A stretch of DNA of 64,000 bases from Mucilaginibacter paludis DSM 18603 (GTDB taxonomy: Bacteria; Bacteroidota; Bacteroidia; Sphingobacteriales; Sphingobacteriaceae), in the NCBI RefSeq assembly GCF_000166195.2, contig NZ_CM001403.1, positions 2,560,432 through 2,624,431 of the forward strand, written 5' to 3'. Each line of letters opens with the position of its first letter. Position 1 is the stretch's first letter. Under the pieces are notes generated by a model. That model did not search any database and was not told the origin of the DNA. It worked only from the letters and a program-made list of their open reading frames with translations. Of this stretch, positions 45,428-52,840 are shown piece after piece. The translations under genes and the position numbers were made by a program.

Positions 45428-45541
45428 TTACTCAGCATGGGCGTCTGAGAATTCAAAACAAAAATTTTTGATAGGTAGATGTAAAATAATTATTTCAAAG
45501 ATATTTGTAGGGCCGTAAATGTTAATCAAAGGTAATCTCAT
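45428..45541 (-). CDS. Possible 37-residue small protein
   Basis: An ATG frame on the minus strand, MRLPLINIYGPTNIFEIIIL followed by 17 more residues ending DAHAE, lies in a 445-bp gap and is followed 50 bp later by a good intrinsic terminator. Support is limited to this arrangement; I see no clear ribosome-binding site and no family. The rest of the gap is AT-rich and featureless. Confidence 0.25.
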   Translation of the reverse strand: MRLPLINIYGPTNIFEIIILHLPIKNFCFEFSDAHAE

Positions 45542-45721
45542 AAATATGTCGAAACAAATACTAAAACGTCAGTAAATTTAATTTATCTTTAATCATCTTA
45601 ATGATTTGAGCTCTACAAAACTGCGTCAGGGGCTTTTTTTTAAAGGTTTTATAAGACACGTGTTTAGTGGAAAGGTTTAATTATATTATTAAATAAATAT
45701 TTCTGACACAAATACCATACA

Positions 45722-45964
45722 ATGCTTTTAACTGATTTTGAATATCTTAATACTTCTGAAATTGCTTTTAAAAAAAAGGTAGCACTACAGATCAAGCGCC
45801 TGCGCAGGCAAAACCAGGTAAGCCAGGAGAAGTTTTACACCGAAACAAACATTAACATTGCGCGCCTTGAATCGGGCAAAGTTGATATCCGCCTGGATAC
45901 CCTCCGCAAAATATGCTACTATTTTGATGTATCCCTTTCGGGTTTCTTCCAGGGTATTTATTAA
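45722..45964 (+). CDS. XRE-family helix-turn-helix regulator
   Basis: The 80-residue product consists of one HTH_3/XRE domain: KVALQIKRLRRQNQVSQEKFYTETNINIARLESGKVDIRLDTLRKICYYFDV in outline, with helix 2-3 about residues 36-52. It is 10 bp upstream of pnuC. In enterobacterial NadR the HTH regulator is fused to the NMN adenylyltransferase and kinase; here a separate HTH gene precedes pnuC and a NadR-type kinase, so it may regulate NAD precursor salvage. Confidence 0.85.
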   Translation: MLLTDFEYLNTSEIAFKKKVALQIKRLRRQNQVSQEKFYTETNINIARLESGKVDIRLDTLRKICYYFDVSLSGFFQGIY

Positions 45965-45974
45965 GTAACAATTA

Positions 45975-46607
45975 ATGGAAGTTATCAAAGCGATTGAAGC
46001 CTGGTGGTCGGGGCAAAGCTGGCTGGAATTAATTGGCTTTGCTACGGGTTTGTTATGCGTGCTGCTGGCGGCGCTAAACATCATCTGGAACTGGCCCTTC
46101 GCCATCATCAGCACCGGCATATACATTTTTATATTTGCCACGCACCGCCTCTATGCCGATATGGGCCAGTACGTATACCTTTTTATCAGCAATATTTACG
46201 GTTGGTATTACTGGAGCATGCGGCCAAAAGATGAAAAATCCATACCGGTTAAGCTGATCTCCAGAAAACAGATCTGGTGGTCTGCACTCGCGGTTGCGGT
46301 TTTATCGCCAACCCTTGGCTTTTTGTTAACTAAGCTGGCGCCGGTTTTGCATTACGCCCCGGCGGCATTTCCATACCTCGACAGCTTTTGTACAGTGTGC
46401 AGTTTAATAGCGCAGCTGTTGCTGGCCCGGAAGATTTTAGAGAATTGGTTGATATGGATATTTGTTGACCTGATTTACATTGGTGTATATGCCATGAAAG
46501 ACCTGCGTTTAACCGCCGTGTTGTTTGCGGTTTATACCGGGCTGGCAATTTTTGGATATTTAGACTGGCGCAAAACTTATCGTAAACAACAACAGCCCGG
46601 AGTATGA
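45975..46607 (+). CDS. pnuC: Nicotinamide riboside transporter PnuC
   Basis: The 210-residue product has seven predicted helices and the PnuC signature residues: LELIGFATGLLCVLLAALNIIWNWPFAIISTGIYIF and QYVYLFISNIYGWYYW in outline, and later ENWLIWIFVDLIYIGVYAMKDL. The conserved W-P and D-x-x-Y motifs line the nicotinamide-riboside site. Transport is facilitated diffusion, with trapping by phosphorylation. The downstream kinase gene overlaps by four bases. Confidence 0.95.
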   Translation: MEVIKAIEAWWSGQSWLELIGFATGLLCVLLAALNIIWNWPFAIISTGIYIFIFATHRLYADMGQYVYLFISNIYGWYYWSMRPKDEKSIPVKLISRKQIWWSALAVAVLSPTLGFLLTKLAPVLHYAPAAFPYLDSFCTVCSLIAQLLLARKILENWLIWIFVDLIYIGVYAMKDLRLTAVLFAVYTGLAIFGYLDWRKTYRKQQQPGV

Positions 46608-47137
46608 ATGATCGGATATTAAAAATAGCTATTGTTGGCCCGGAGTCAACGGGTAAATCTACCATGTCGGCCTACCTGGCTGAGCATTACCACACGGTTT
46701 GGGTACCGGAGTACGCCCGTGAATATTGCGATGCACTAACCGCTCCACCCACCTGGCAGGACGAGATCAATATGTTTCATGGGCAGATAGCAATAGAAAA
46801 TGAATTACTGCCACAGGCAAACCGGTTGCTGATATGCGATACCACCTTTATTACCGTAAAGATATGGAGCGACCAGATGTTTGGCCAATCACCGCAGGAA
46901 GTGCTTGACGAGCTATCTCATCACCAGTACGATTTTTATCTACTCTTGAATATTGATCTTCCCTGGGAAGATGATCCGCTTCGCGATTTCCCCCACCTTC
47001 GCGAACATTTTATGGAAGTTTGGCACCGCGAACTACAGGCCTTAAATGCAAACTATGTAGTGATTTCGGGCTTGGGGGCTGATAGATACGAAAGCGCGGT
47101 TAACGCCATTGATAATTTTTTAAATTCTTCCCGCTAA
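46604..47137 (+). CDS. NadR-type ribosylnicotinamide kinase
   Basis: The 177-residue AAA/P-loop protein has Walker A GPESTGKST (about 11-19), the NadR-like VPEYAREYCD, LLICDTTFITVKIWSDQMFG and a lid region DIDLPWEDDPLRDFPHLRE-like (seen as NIDLPWEDDPLRDF). This is the C-terminal kinase domain of NadR as a free-standing enzyme; there is no HTH or adenylyltransferase domain. It phosphorylates nicotinamide riboside imported by PnuC to NMN. The ATGA overlap with pnuC implies coupled translation. Confidence 0.9.
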   Translation: MNDRILKIAIVGPESTGKSTMSAYLAEHYHTVWVPEYAREYCDALTAPPTWQDEINMFHGQIAIENELLPQANRLLICDTTFITVKIWSDQMFGQSPQEVLDELSHHQYDFYLLLNIDLPWEDDPLRDFPHLREHFMEVWHRELQALNANYVVISGLGADRYESAVNAIDNFLNSSR

Positions 47138-47201
47138 ATTGCAGCTCGGGTGCAACGTTTCTGAATACGTTGTGTCATTTAACCTGAAAGCTGATTAAAA
47201 T

Positions 47202-47762
47202 TTGGAAGCCATTTATGTAGACAAGCATTATAACCTGGTGGTTGAGTGCAAACAAGGAAGCAAAAAAGCCCATTACGAATTGTACAAATTATACTCGAAA
47301 GCGATGTTAAATACCGCTTTCAGGATAGTTGACAATTTAAATGAGGCTGAGGACGTATTGCAGGAAGCTTTCCTGGACGCCTTTGCGCGGATCAAAGATT
47401 TCCGTCAGGAAACAACTTTCGGCGTTTGGTTAAAGCAAATTGTTGTGCACCGCAGCATCAACCTGCTGCGAAAACGCAAAATGGATCTGGTTGACATCAG
47501 CGATGAGCAAATTGAAAACCTGGCTGATGATGATCAAGCCGAAGATGACGAATTGATTTACAAGGTTACCCAGATTAAAGAAGCCATGAAGTTATTGCCC
47601 GACGGGTACAGGCTGGTTTTGTCGCTTTATTTATTGGAGGGTTATGATCATGAAGAAATTGGACAAATTTTAAACATCAGCGAAAACACATCAAGAACAC
47701 AATTTTTAAGAGCCAAAAGAAAGTTAATTGAATTATTGAAACAGAAAGGAATAGTATCATGA
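47202..47762 (+). CDS. ECF-type RNA polymerase sigma factor (TTG start)
   Basis: The 186-residue product has sigma-70 region 2 (about 12-85; AMLNTAFRIVDNLNEAEDVLQEAFLDAF, FGVWLKQIVVHRSINLLRKRK) and region 4 (about 120-180; LLPDGYRLVLSLYLLEGYDHEEIGQILNISENTSRTQFLRAKRKL in outline). No ATG lies at the right place; the TTG at 47202 gives MEAIYVDKHYNLVVECKQGS, which retains the family N-terminus. The next Met is residue 35, inside region 2. It overlaps the anti-sigma-like gene by four bases. Confidence 0.9.
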   Translation: MEAIYVDKHYNLVVECKQGSKKAHYELYKLYSKAMLNTAFRIVDNLNEAEDVLQEAFLDAFARIKDFRQETTFGVWLKQIVVHRSINLLRKRKMDLVDISDEQIENLADDDQAEDDELIYKVTQIKEAMKLLPDGYRLVLSLYLLEGYDHEEIGQILNISENTSRTQFLRAKRKLIELLKQKGIVS

Positions 47763-48322
47763 GCAAGCGATTAGAAGATTTCATCAAAACGAATAAAGCC
47801 GGTTTTGATGATCTGGAACCAGGAAATGATCTGTGGGAGCGCATAGAAAAAAAGCTTCCGGCGGCGGAAGCCTCAAAACCAATGCCTAAGGTTAAAACCT
47901 TTACCCTTGGTTTTGTAATGCGAGTAGCGGCCGCAATTATTGTAGTAATGGCGGCAGGCTTTATATTTTACTTAAAAAATCAAAAATCGGCAAGTGTTAA
48001 CCTGGCCGATATTAACCCTGAATATGCCCGGCAGCAGATACATTATTCATCGCTGATTGAAAGCAAACGCATGGAGTTAAAAAACCTGGCTAAAAACGAC
48101 CCGCAATTGTACCGCGAATTTAGCAGCGACATTGCCAAAATGGACTCCACCTATAAAAAACTGAATACCGATTTAGCTACCAGCCCCAACCAGGAACGTG
48201 TTTTACATGCAATGATCCGGAACTTGCAGATACAAACCGAGGTGCTTAATCAGCAACTGAGAGTGATAGAACAATTTAATGAAATAAAAAAGGAACAACG
48301 TTATGAAACTAAAGATATTTAA
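47759..48322 (+). CDS. Probable anti-sigma factor, single-pass membrane protein
   Basis: The 187-residue product has an N-terminal cytoplasmic part (1-50, FIKTNKAGFDDLEPGNDLWERIEKKL). A transmembrane helix follows (about 52-70, VAAAIIVVMAAGFIFYL), then a helical extracytoplasmic part with coiled-coil character (YKKLNTDLATSPNQERVLHA and onward). The layout and its overlap with the sigma-factor gene support an anti-sigma role; there is no zinc HxxxCxxC motif, so binding would differ from ZAS-type proteins. Its 3' end overlaps the next gene by 20 bases. Confidence 0.75.
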   Translation: MSKRLEDFIKTNKAGFDDLEPGNDLWERIEKKLPAAEASKPMPKVKTFTLGFVMRVAAAIIVVMAAGFIFYLKNQKSASVNLADINPEYARQQIHYSSLIESKRMELKNLAKNDPQLYREFSSDIAKMDSTYKKLNTDLATSPNQERVLHAMIRNLQIQTEVLNQQLRVIEQFNEIKKEQRYETKDI

Positions 48323-49655
48323 AACAACCCTGTGTACCATTGTTATCGCATTAAGCATTCATGGTTATGCCAACAGCCAGGTAATATCATCTGATAAGGA
48401 AAAAGAGCTGGAACAAAAAATGCAGAGCCTTGAACTTAAACTTAAGGATATGCAAAGCAGGCTCGATAGCTTTAAAACCAACCAAAAGATGCAGCTTGCA
48501 CTTAAACATTTAACGCTTGCAGACTCGCAACTTAAACAGACTTTTAAAGCGTTACCTAAATTTAACTATAAAATGTTTTCTGCGGCACCTATTACCAAAG
48601 AGCAAATGGAGGGGTTAAACCAGAGCTTTAAAGGTTTAAACCAAGCTATGAACAGCAACTTTAATTTCAATTATGATTTATCGGATCAAAAACTCGAAGA
48701 GAAAATTAAAAATGGAGAGGTAAAACAAAAGATAAAAAATTACAGTAAAAGCTACTCGGTTAGCCCTGGCGATAAACTGCAGATAGATAATCAATATGGT
48801 AAAGTAACGATCAATACCTGGCACAAAAACGAGTTTAAAATTGATGTGGAAATTAAAGGCATTGCCGGCGATGACGACGAGGCCCAAAAACTGCTGGATG
48901 GCGTAAGTATTGCCGATAGCAAAACCGACCATGTGATATCTTTTATTACCAAAATTGCCAACCGCGGAAATTCATGGGGGTTATGGACCAGCAATGGCAA
49001 AACCGTAACGCACGCGCATAAGGTTGAAGTAAACTACACTATTTATATGCCCTCTAAAAGCCCATTGGATATCAAGAATAAATTCGGCGGAATTACCCTT
49101 CCTGATTTTGACGGCAAATTAGCAATTGCCTGCACTAATGGCAATTTTATAGCTAAAGAACTGACCAATAACGATAATACCATCAATACACGTTTCAGTG
49201 ATGTTATCATCGGCTCTATCAATGGCAGCACCCTCACCTGCGAGTACGCTAACGGGCATGGCCTTAAAATAGGCACCGCTAATAATCTGAATCTGATAGC
49301 TAAATATGTTTCAGCAGATATCGACAAGATCCAAACTTCGGGAAATATCTCTATCCGCTACGGCGAAGGTTTAAAAATAAGTCAGATTGATGATAATTTA
49401 AAAAACCTCACGGTTAATTCTGCCATGGCCGATGTGGTTGTGGGGCTCAAAAAGTATAATAATTTCAACTTTGCGGTATCGGTAAAACTGAATGATTTTA
49501 AGTATGATAACGATAAGGTAAAAATAACAAGAGTAGCCTCCGGCGATGAAAAGCATTATGTTGCAACCAAATCATATACCGGCTACGTAGGTAAAAATAA
49601 TTCGGACGCCCAAATAACTATCAATAACCTTTATAACGGCGTTCAGTTTCAGTAA
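48303..49655 (+). CDS. Secreted DUF4097-like beta-helix protein
   Basis: The 450-residue product has signal peptide MKLKIFKTTLCTIVIALSIHGYANS and an N-terminal coiled-coil (ELEQKMQSLELKLKDMQSRL). A repetitive beta region (about 150-440) has the DUF4097/putative auto-transporter adhesin head style: LQIDNQYGKVTINTWHKNEF, DIKNKFGGITLPDFDGKL, GTANNLNLIAKYVSADIDKI. It is the usual third gene of ECF sigma/anti-sigma clusters in Bacteroidota; envelope-stress sensing is inferred. A terminator follows. Confidence 0.8.
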   Translation: MKLKIFKTTLCTIVIALSIHGYANSQVISSDKEKELEQKMQSLELKLKDMQSRLDSFKTNQKMQLALKHLTLADSQLKQTFKALPKFNYKMFSAAPITKEQMEGLNQSFKGLNQAMNSNFNFNYDLSDQKLEEKIKNGEVKQKIKNYSKSYSVSPGDKLQIDNQYGKVTINTWHKNEFKIDVEIKGIAGDDDEAQKLLDGVSIADSKTDHVISFITKIANRGNSWGLWTSNGKTVTHAHKVEVNYTIYMPSKSPLDIKNKFGGITLPDFDGKLAIACTNGNFIAKELTNNDNTINTRFSDVIIGSINGSTLTCEYANGHGLKIGTANNLNLIAKYVSADIDKIQTSGNISIRYGEGLKISQIDDNLKNLTVNSAMADVVVGLKKYNNFNFAVSVKLNDFKYDNDKVKITRVASGDEKHYVATKSYTGYVGKNNSDAQITINNLYNGVQFQ

Positions 49656-49680
49656 TTCAATTCAATGTAAATACCGCCCG

Positions 49681-49703
49681 GCCCGTAAAAGTCGGGCTTT
49701 TCT
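49681..49703 (+). terminator. Intrinsic terminator after the DUF4097-like gene
   Basis: GCCCG / CGGGC with a 7-base loop is followed by TTTTCT. It ends the sigma-factor operon before the photolyase gene. Confidence 0.75.
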
Positions 49704-49725
49704 ATAACCAAACCTTTTTATTAAC

Positions 49726-49752
49726 TATGCGTTGTGCAAACACAACAGCATA
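49726..49752 (+). promoter_or_regulatory. Hairpin/operator directly before the photolyase start codon
   Basis: TATGC-GTTGTG-CAAA-CACAAC-A-GCATA forms an 11-bp stem with one bulged A, ending two bases before the ATG. It could hide the translation start or serve as a repressor site. No Shine-Dalgarno sequence is present. Confidence 0.55.
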
Positions 49753-49753
49753 A

Positions 49754-51067
49754 ATGAAGCAAACAGTCAGTATTTTTTGGTTCCGGAGAGATTTAAGATT
49801 AGACGATAACGCGGGCTTGTACTATGCCTTGAAAGGCGGGCACCCCGTTTTACCCTTATTTATATTTGACACCGAAATATTAAACCAACTGGAAGACAGG
49901 GAAGATGCGCGGGTTACTTTTATTTACCAAACCATTGAGGCATTAAATAATGAATTAAGGGAACAGCAATCATCATCCATACTCATTAAATACAACAGTA
50001 CCGGCCAAGCCTGGAACGAGGTATTAGCCGAATATGATATAGCGGCGGTTTATACCAACCATGATTATGAGCCTTATGCCCGCCATCGGGATGCTGAATT
50101 AAAGGAATTATTTACACAGAAAAACATTGAGTTTTACACCTACAAAGACCAGGTAATTTTTGAAAAAGGCGAGGTGGTTAAGGATGACCAAAAACCCTAT
50201 ACTGTTTTTACCCCCTATAAACGCAAATGGTATGATAAACTGAAACCATTTTACCTAAAGCCGTACCCCACCCGTAAATACCTGGACAATATTTCAAAAA
50301 CGTCTCCTTTCCAGTTACCCACACTCAAGTCGATGGGGTTTGCAGAAAGTAAAACTCATTTTCCGGATAAGCAGTATAAAACTATTATTGCCGGCTACCA
50401 TGAGCAACGCGACTTCCCCGCAATAAAAGGCACTTCCCATATCGGCCTCCATCTGCGTTTCGGCACGGTGAGCATCAGGCAACTGGCAACAGATGCTTAT
50501 GGCGCAGAAGAAAAAACATGGCTGAATGAACTGATATGGCGCGAATTTTATATGATGATATTGTATCATTTCCCGCAAACTGCCGATCATGCTTTTAAAC
50601 CCGAATATGACCGCATCCGCTGGCGCAATAACGAAACCGAATTTAAAGCCTGGTGCGAGGGCAAAACAGGCTACCCCTTAGTTGATGCAGGCATGCGCGA
50701 ACTTAACGCCACAGGCTATATGCATAACCGGGTACGCATGGTTGTAGCCAGCTTTTTAAGCAAGCACCTGCTGATAGACTGGCGCTGGGGCGAGCGCTAT
50801 TTTGCACGTAAACTGTTAGATTATGAAATGGCCAGCAATGTTGGCGGCTGGCAATGGGCAGCCGGATCTGGAACGGATGCGGCACCTTACTTCAGGGTTT
50901 TTAATCCTGAGCTGCAATTAAAAAAATTCGACCCCAAACTACAATACGTAAAAAAATGGGTCCCGGAATATGCTGATTTCAGCAAATACCCGGAACCCAT
51001 TGTAGATCATGCTTTCGCCCGTGAGCGATGTTTAAAAGTCTTTAAAGAGGCCTTGAGCAAGTCTTGA
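49754..51067 (+). CDS. phrB: Deoxyribodipyrimidine photolyase (class I cryptochrome/photolyase)
   Basis: The 437-residue product has an N-terminal Rossmann antenna domain (SIFWFRRDLRLDDNAGLYYAL) and a FAD-binding helical domain. Motifs there include LIWREFYMMILYHFP, GKTGYPLVDAGMRELNATGY, MHNRVRMVVASFLSKHL and GGWQWAAGSGTDAAPYFRVFNP. The ASNVGGWQWAAGSGTDA motif is the CPD-photolyase signature; the Trp residues needed for flavin photoreduction are visible. It repairs cyclobutane pyrimidine dimers using light. Confidence 0.95.
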   Translation: MKQTVSIFWFRRDLRLDDNAGLYYALKGGHPVLPLFIFDTEILNQLEDREDARVTFIYQTIEALNNELREQQSSSILIKYNSTGQAWNEVLAEYDIAAVYTNHDYEPYARHRDAELKELFTQKNIEFYTYKDQVIFEKGEVVKDDQKPYTVFTPYKRKWYDKLKPFYLKPYPTRKYLDNISKTSPFQLPTLKSMGFAESKTHFPDKQYKTIIAGYHEQRDFPAIKGTSHIGLHLRFGTVSIRQLATDAYGAEEKTWLNELIWREFYMMILYHFPQTADHAFKPEYDRIRWRNNETEFKAWCEGKTGYPLVDAGMRELNATGYMHNRVRMVVASFLSKHLLIDWRWGERYFARKLLDYEMASNVGGWQWAAGSGTDAAPYFRVFNPELQLKKFDPKLQYVKKWVPEYADFSKYPEPIVDHAFARERCLKVFKEALSKS

Positions 51068-51140
51068 GTCAAGCGCCTTGAAAGCCCAATATACCTTATT
51101 CAGTTATTGGGCCAAGTCTATGGCTAATTATCGCCCAGCA

Positions 51141-52103
51141 TTAATTTGTAACGGTTATGATGTTAAAATCATAACGCACGCAACTAAACGCCGGAATGGA
51201 GAATGACCCCTTACTGACAGCCGCTGTGCCATAGGCAAGCGCCGATGGAGACAAGATGGATATTTTTGCTCCGGCGGTTACCATTGGTAAAACCCCTTGC
51301 CAGGCGGTAAGTCCGTCTAATAAAGTAAGTGTGGTTGCCGCTGTGCCATCGTTATTGTTGGCCTCATCAAATATAGCCCCGTTAAGTAAAGTACCGGTAT
51401 ATTGTACGCCGATGTTCGAATTCACGTCGATAAGGTCGGTTCCGGTACCTGCCTGCTGAATTTTGTAGTATACGCCTGCATACGTTCCCGTCGTAATAGG
51501 AATATAGCCGCTTAATCCATTCGCGCTGATGTATTTTTTGATACTTAAGTCATCATAAGCGGCTTGTTTAGTAACATCATCATCCAGCAAATTAACGGTA
51601 AAATCTAAACATTGATTACCCGATATAATACCTGTGCTGGTTGTATTCTCTGATGTATAGCGACTGATGGTGGTGCCGTTTATACCATAAGCTAAACGAG
51701 ATGGTATTAATAGGCGCACCTTTGAACCCTTGGTTTTAACAATATTTTTAAGAGCCAGCTGTAAGCCATTAGGCGCAATATAAGCTGTAAAGTTATAAGT
51801 GTGGTTTAAAATGGTATCGGTAGAACTGAAATTACCATCGAATGTTTTAAACGAATACACAAATGATATTTTATCGGGATAATCAATCACTTTACCGTTT
51901 CCCTGGGTGATAATCTGATAGTAGATGCCGGTAGTATCGCCGCCGGATAGCACTGGATTCATGCCGGTGAGATTATTTTGTTTAATGTAGGTTTTTATTT
52001 GGTCGGCATCAAATTCCTTTATGGTGAAATTGTCGCTGTTTTTTCTGCAAGATAAAAGGCCGAATGCACAAAATGCCATCAGGGCATATAAAAGTTGTTT
52101 CAT
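51141..52103 (-). CDS. FKBP-type peptidyl-prolyl isomerase lipoprotein, two domains
   Basis: The 320-residue lipoprotein (MKQLLYALMAFCAFGLLSC, lipobox LLSC) has two FKBP-like domains. The first (about 55-175) is divergent: YYQIITQGNGKVIDYPDKISFVY, then RLLIPSRLAYG. The second (about 195-318) is closer to consensus: YYKIQQAGTGT, GVQYTGTLLNGAIFDEA, LPMVTAGAKISILSPSALAYG. Enzymatic residues are only partly conserved in both. It probably acts as a periplasmic or surface folding factor. It follows a one-domain paralogue by 5 bp. Confidence 0.85.
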   Translation of the reverse strand: MKQLLYALMAFCAFGLLSCRKNSDNFTIKEFDADQIKTYIKQNNLTGMNPVLSGGDTTGIYYQIITQGNGKVIDYPDKISFVYSFKTFDGNFSSTDTILNHTYNFTAYIAPNGLQLALKNIVKTKGSKVRLLIPSRLAYGINGTTISRYTSENTTSTGIISGNQCLDFTVNLLDDDVTKQAAYDDLSIKKYISANGLSGYIPITTGTYAGVYYKIQQAGTGTDLIDVNSNIGVQYTGTLLNGAIFDEANNNDGTAATTLTLLDGLTAWQGVLPMVTAGAKISILSPSALAYGTAAVSKGSFSIPAFSCVRYDFNIITVTN

Positions 52104-52108
52104 TTAAA

Positions 52109-52603
52109 TCAGTTGGTTATATCGTAAAGTTTTATTGTAAAGTCGAGTATCGCGTTTGCCGGTAAGTTTAAATCAGGTTGTGGGTATGGCCCATAAGCAT
52201 ATCCTGAAGGCACAATGAGCCTGATGGTTCCTCCCTTTTTTATCAAAGGAATACCTAATTGCCAACCTTTTATAACCTGGCCTAACACAAACGACGGATG
52301 GAAGTTGTTGGTTGGCGTAAAAGGGATGGTACCGCCAAGCTGTTTCCCGGTATATCCTACCGTAACCAGCGTTGAACTGGTAAACAAAACATTACCTGTA
52401 CCCAAGGTATCAATAATATAAAACTCCCCGGTAGTTTTAATCTCCTTGGCCACGTTTGTTAAATTATTATCGGCAATGTATTTACGTATGATCACGCTGT
52501 CGACAGCAGCCTGCGCCAACGCCTGACGCTCAACAGTATTGTCTTTCGCGCAACCCGAAAGGCAAAACCACAAAGCCAAACATATCAACAGTACTTTCCC
52601 CAT
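52109..52603 (-). CDS. FKBP-type peptidyl-prolyl isomerase lipoprotein
   Basis: The 164-residue product begins MGKVLLICLALWFCLSGC (lipobox LSGC). A linker helix (VIIRKYIADNNL) follows, then one FKBP domain: FYIIDTLGTGN, TVGYTGKQLGGTIPFTP, VIKGWQLGIPLIKKGGTIRLIVPSGYAYG and ILDFTIKLYDI. The W-x-x-G-I-P-x-I and P-x-x-x-A-Y-G motifs are intact, so activity is likely. The first gene of a two-gene operon with the double-domain paralogue. Confidence 0.88.
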   Translation of the reverse strand: MGKVLLICLALWFCLSGCAKDNTVERQALAQAAVDSVIIRKYIADNNLTNVAKEIKTTGEFYIIDTLGTGNVLFTSSTLVTVGYTGKQLGGTIPFTPTNNFHPSFVLGQVIKGWQLGIPLIKKGGTIRLIVPSGYAYGPYPQPDLNLPANAILDFTIKLYDITN

Positions 52604-52617
52604 TTTATTACAAAGGG

Positions 52618-52625
52618 CAAATTTA
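52618..52625 (-). promoter_or_regulatory. Putative -7 element (TAAATTTG) of the FKBP pair
   Basis: TAAATTTG on the minus strand matches TAnnTTTG, 15 bp before the start codon. A -33 TTTG exists but only 13 bp away, shorter than usual. Confidence 0.35.
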
Positions 52626-52783
52626 TCCTTTTAAAATTCAAAAACAGAACCTTAACACTTTTTAACACATTTTTACTTAAAATAAGTGTTTTATACTGGC
52701 TAAAGTACGCAATGAAGGATTAACGCTAAAAAAAACAGTTTAGTTCAAAGCGTTCCTTCACGCCGTTTTCAATTTACAATTAA

Positions 52784-52820
52784 AACAAAAGGCCGCTACC
52801 CTTTTTGGGGCAGCGGCCTG
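52784..52820 (-). terminator. Intrinsic terminator of the fad operon
   Basis: AGGCCGCT / AGCGGCCT with an inner CCC/GGG pairing forms a strong stem, followed on the minus strand by TTTTGTTTT. It lies 20 bp after the FadE-like stop. Confidence 0.85.
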
Positions 52821-52840
52821 GCATTATTTATTAAGGTCAG

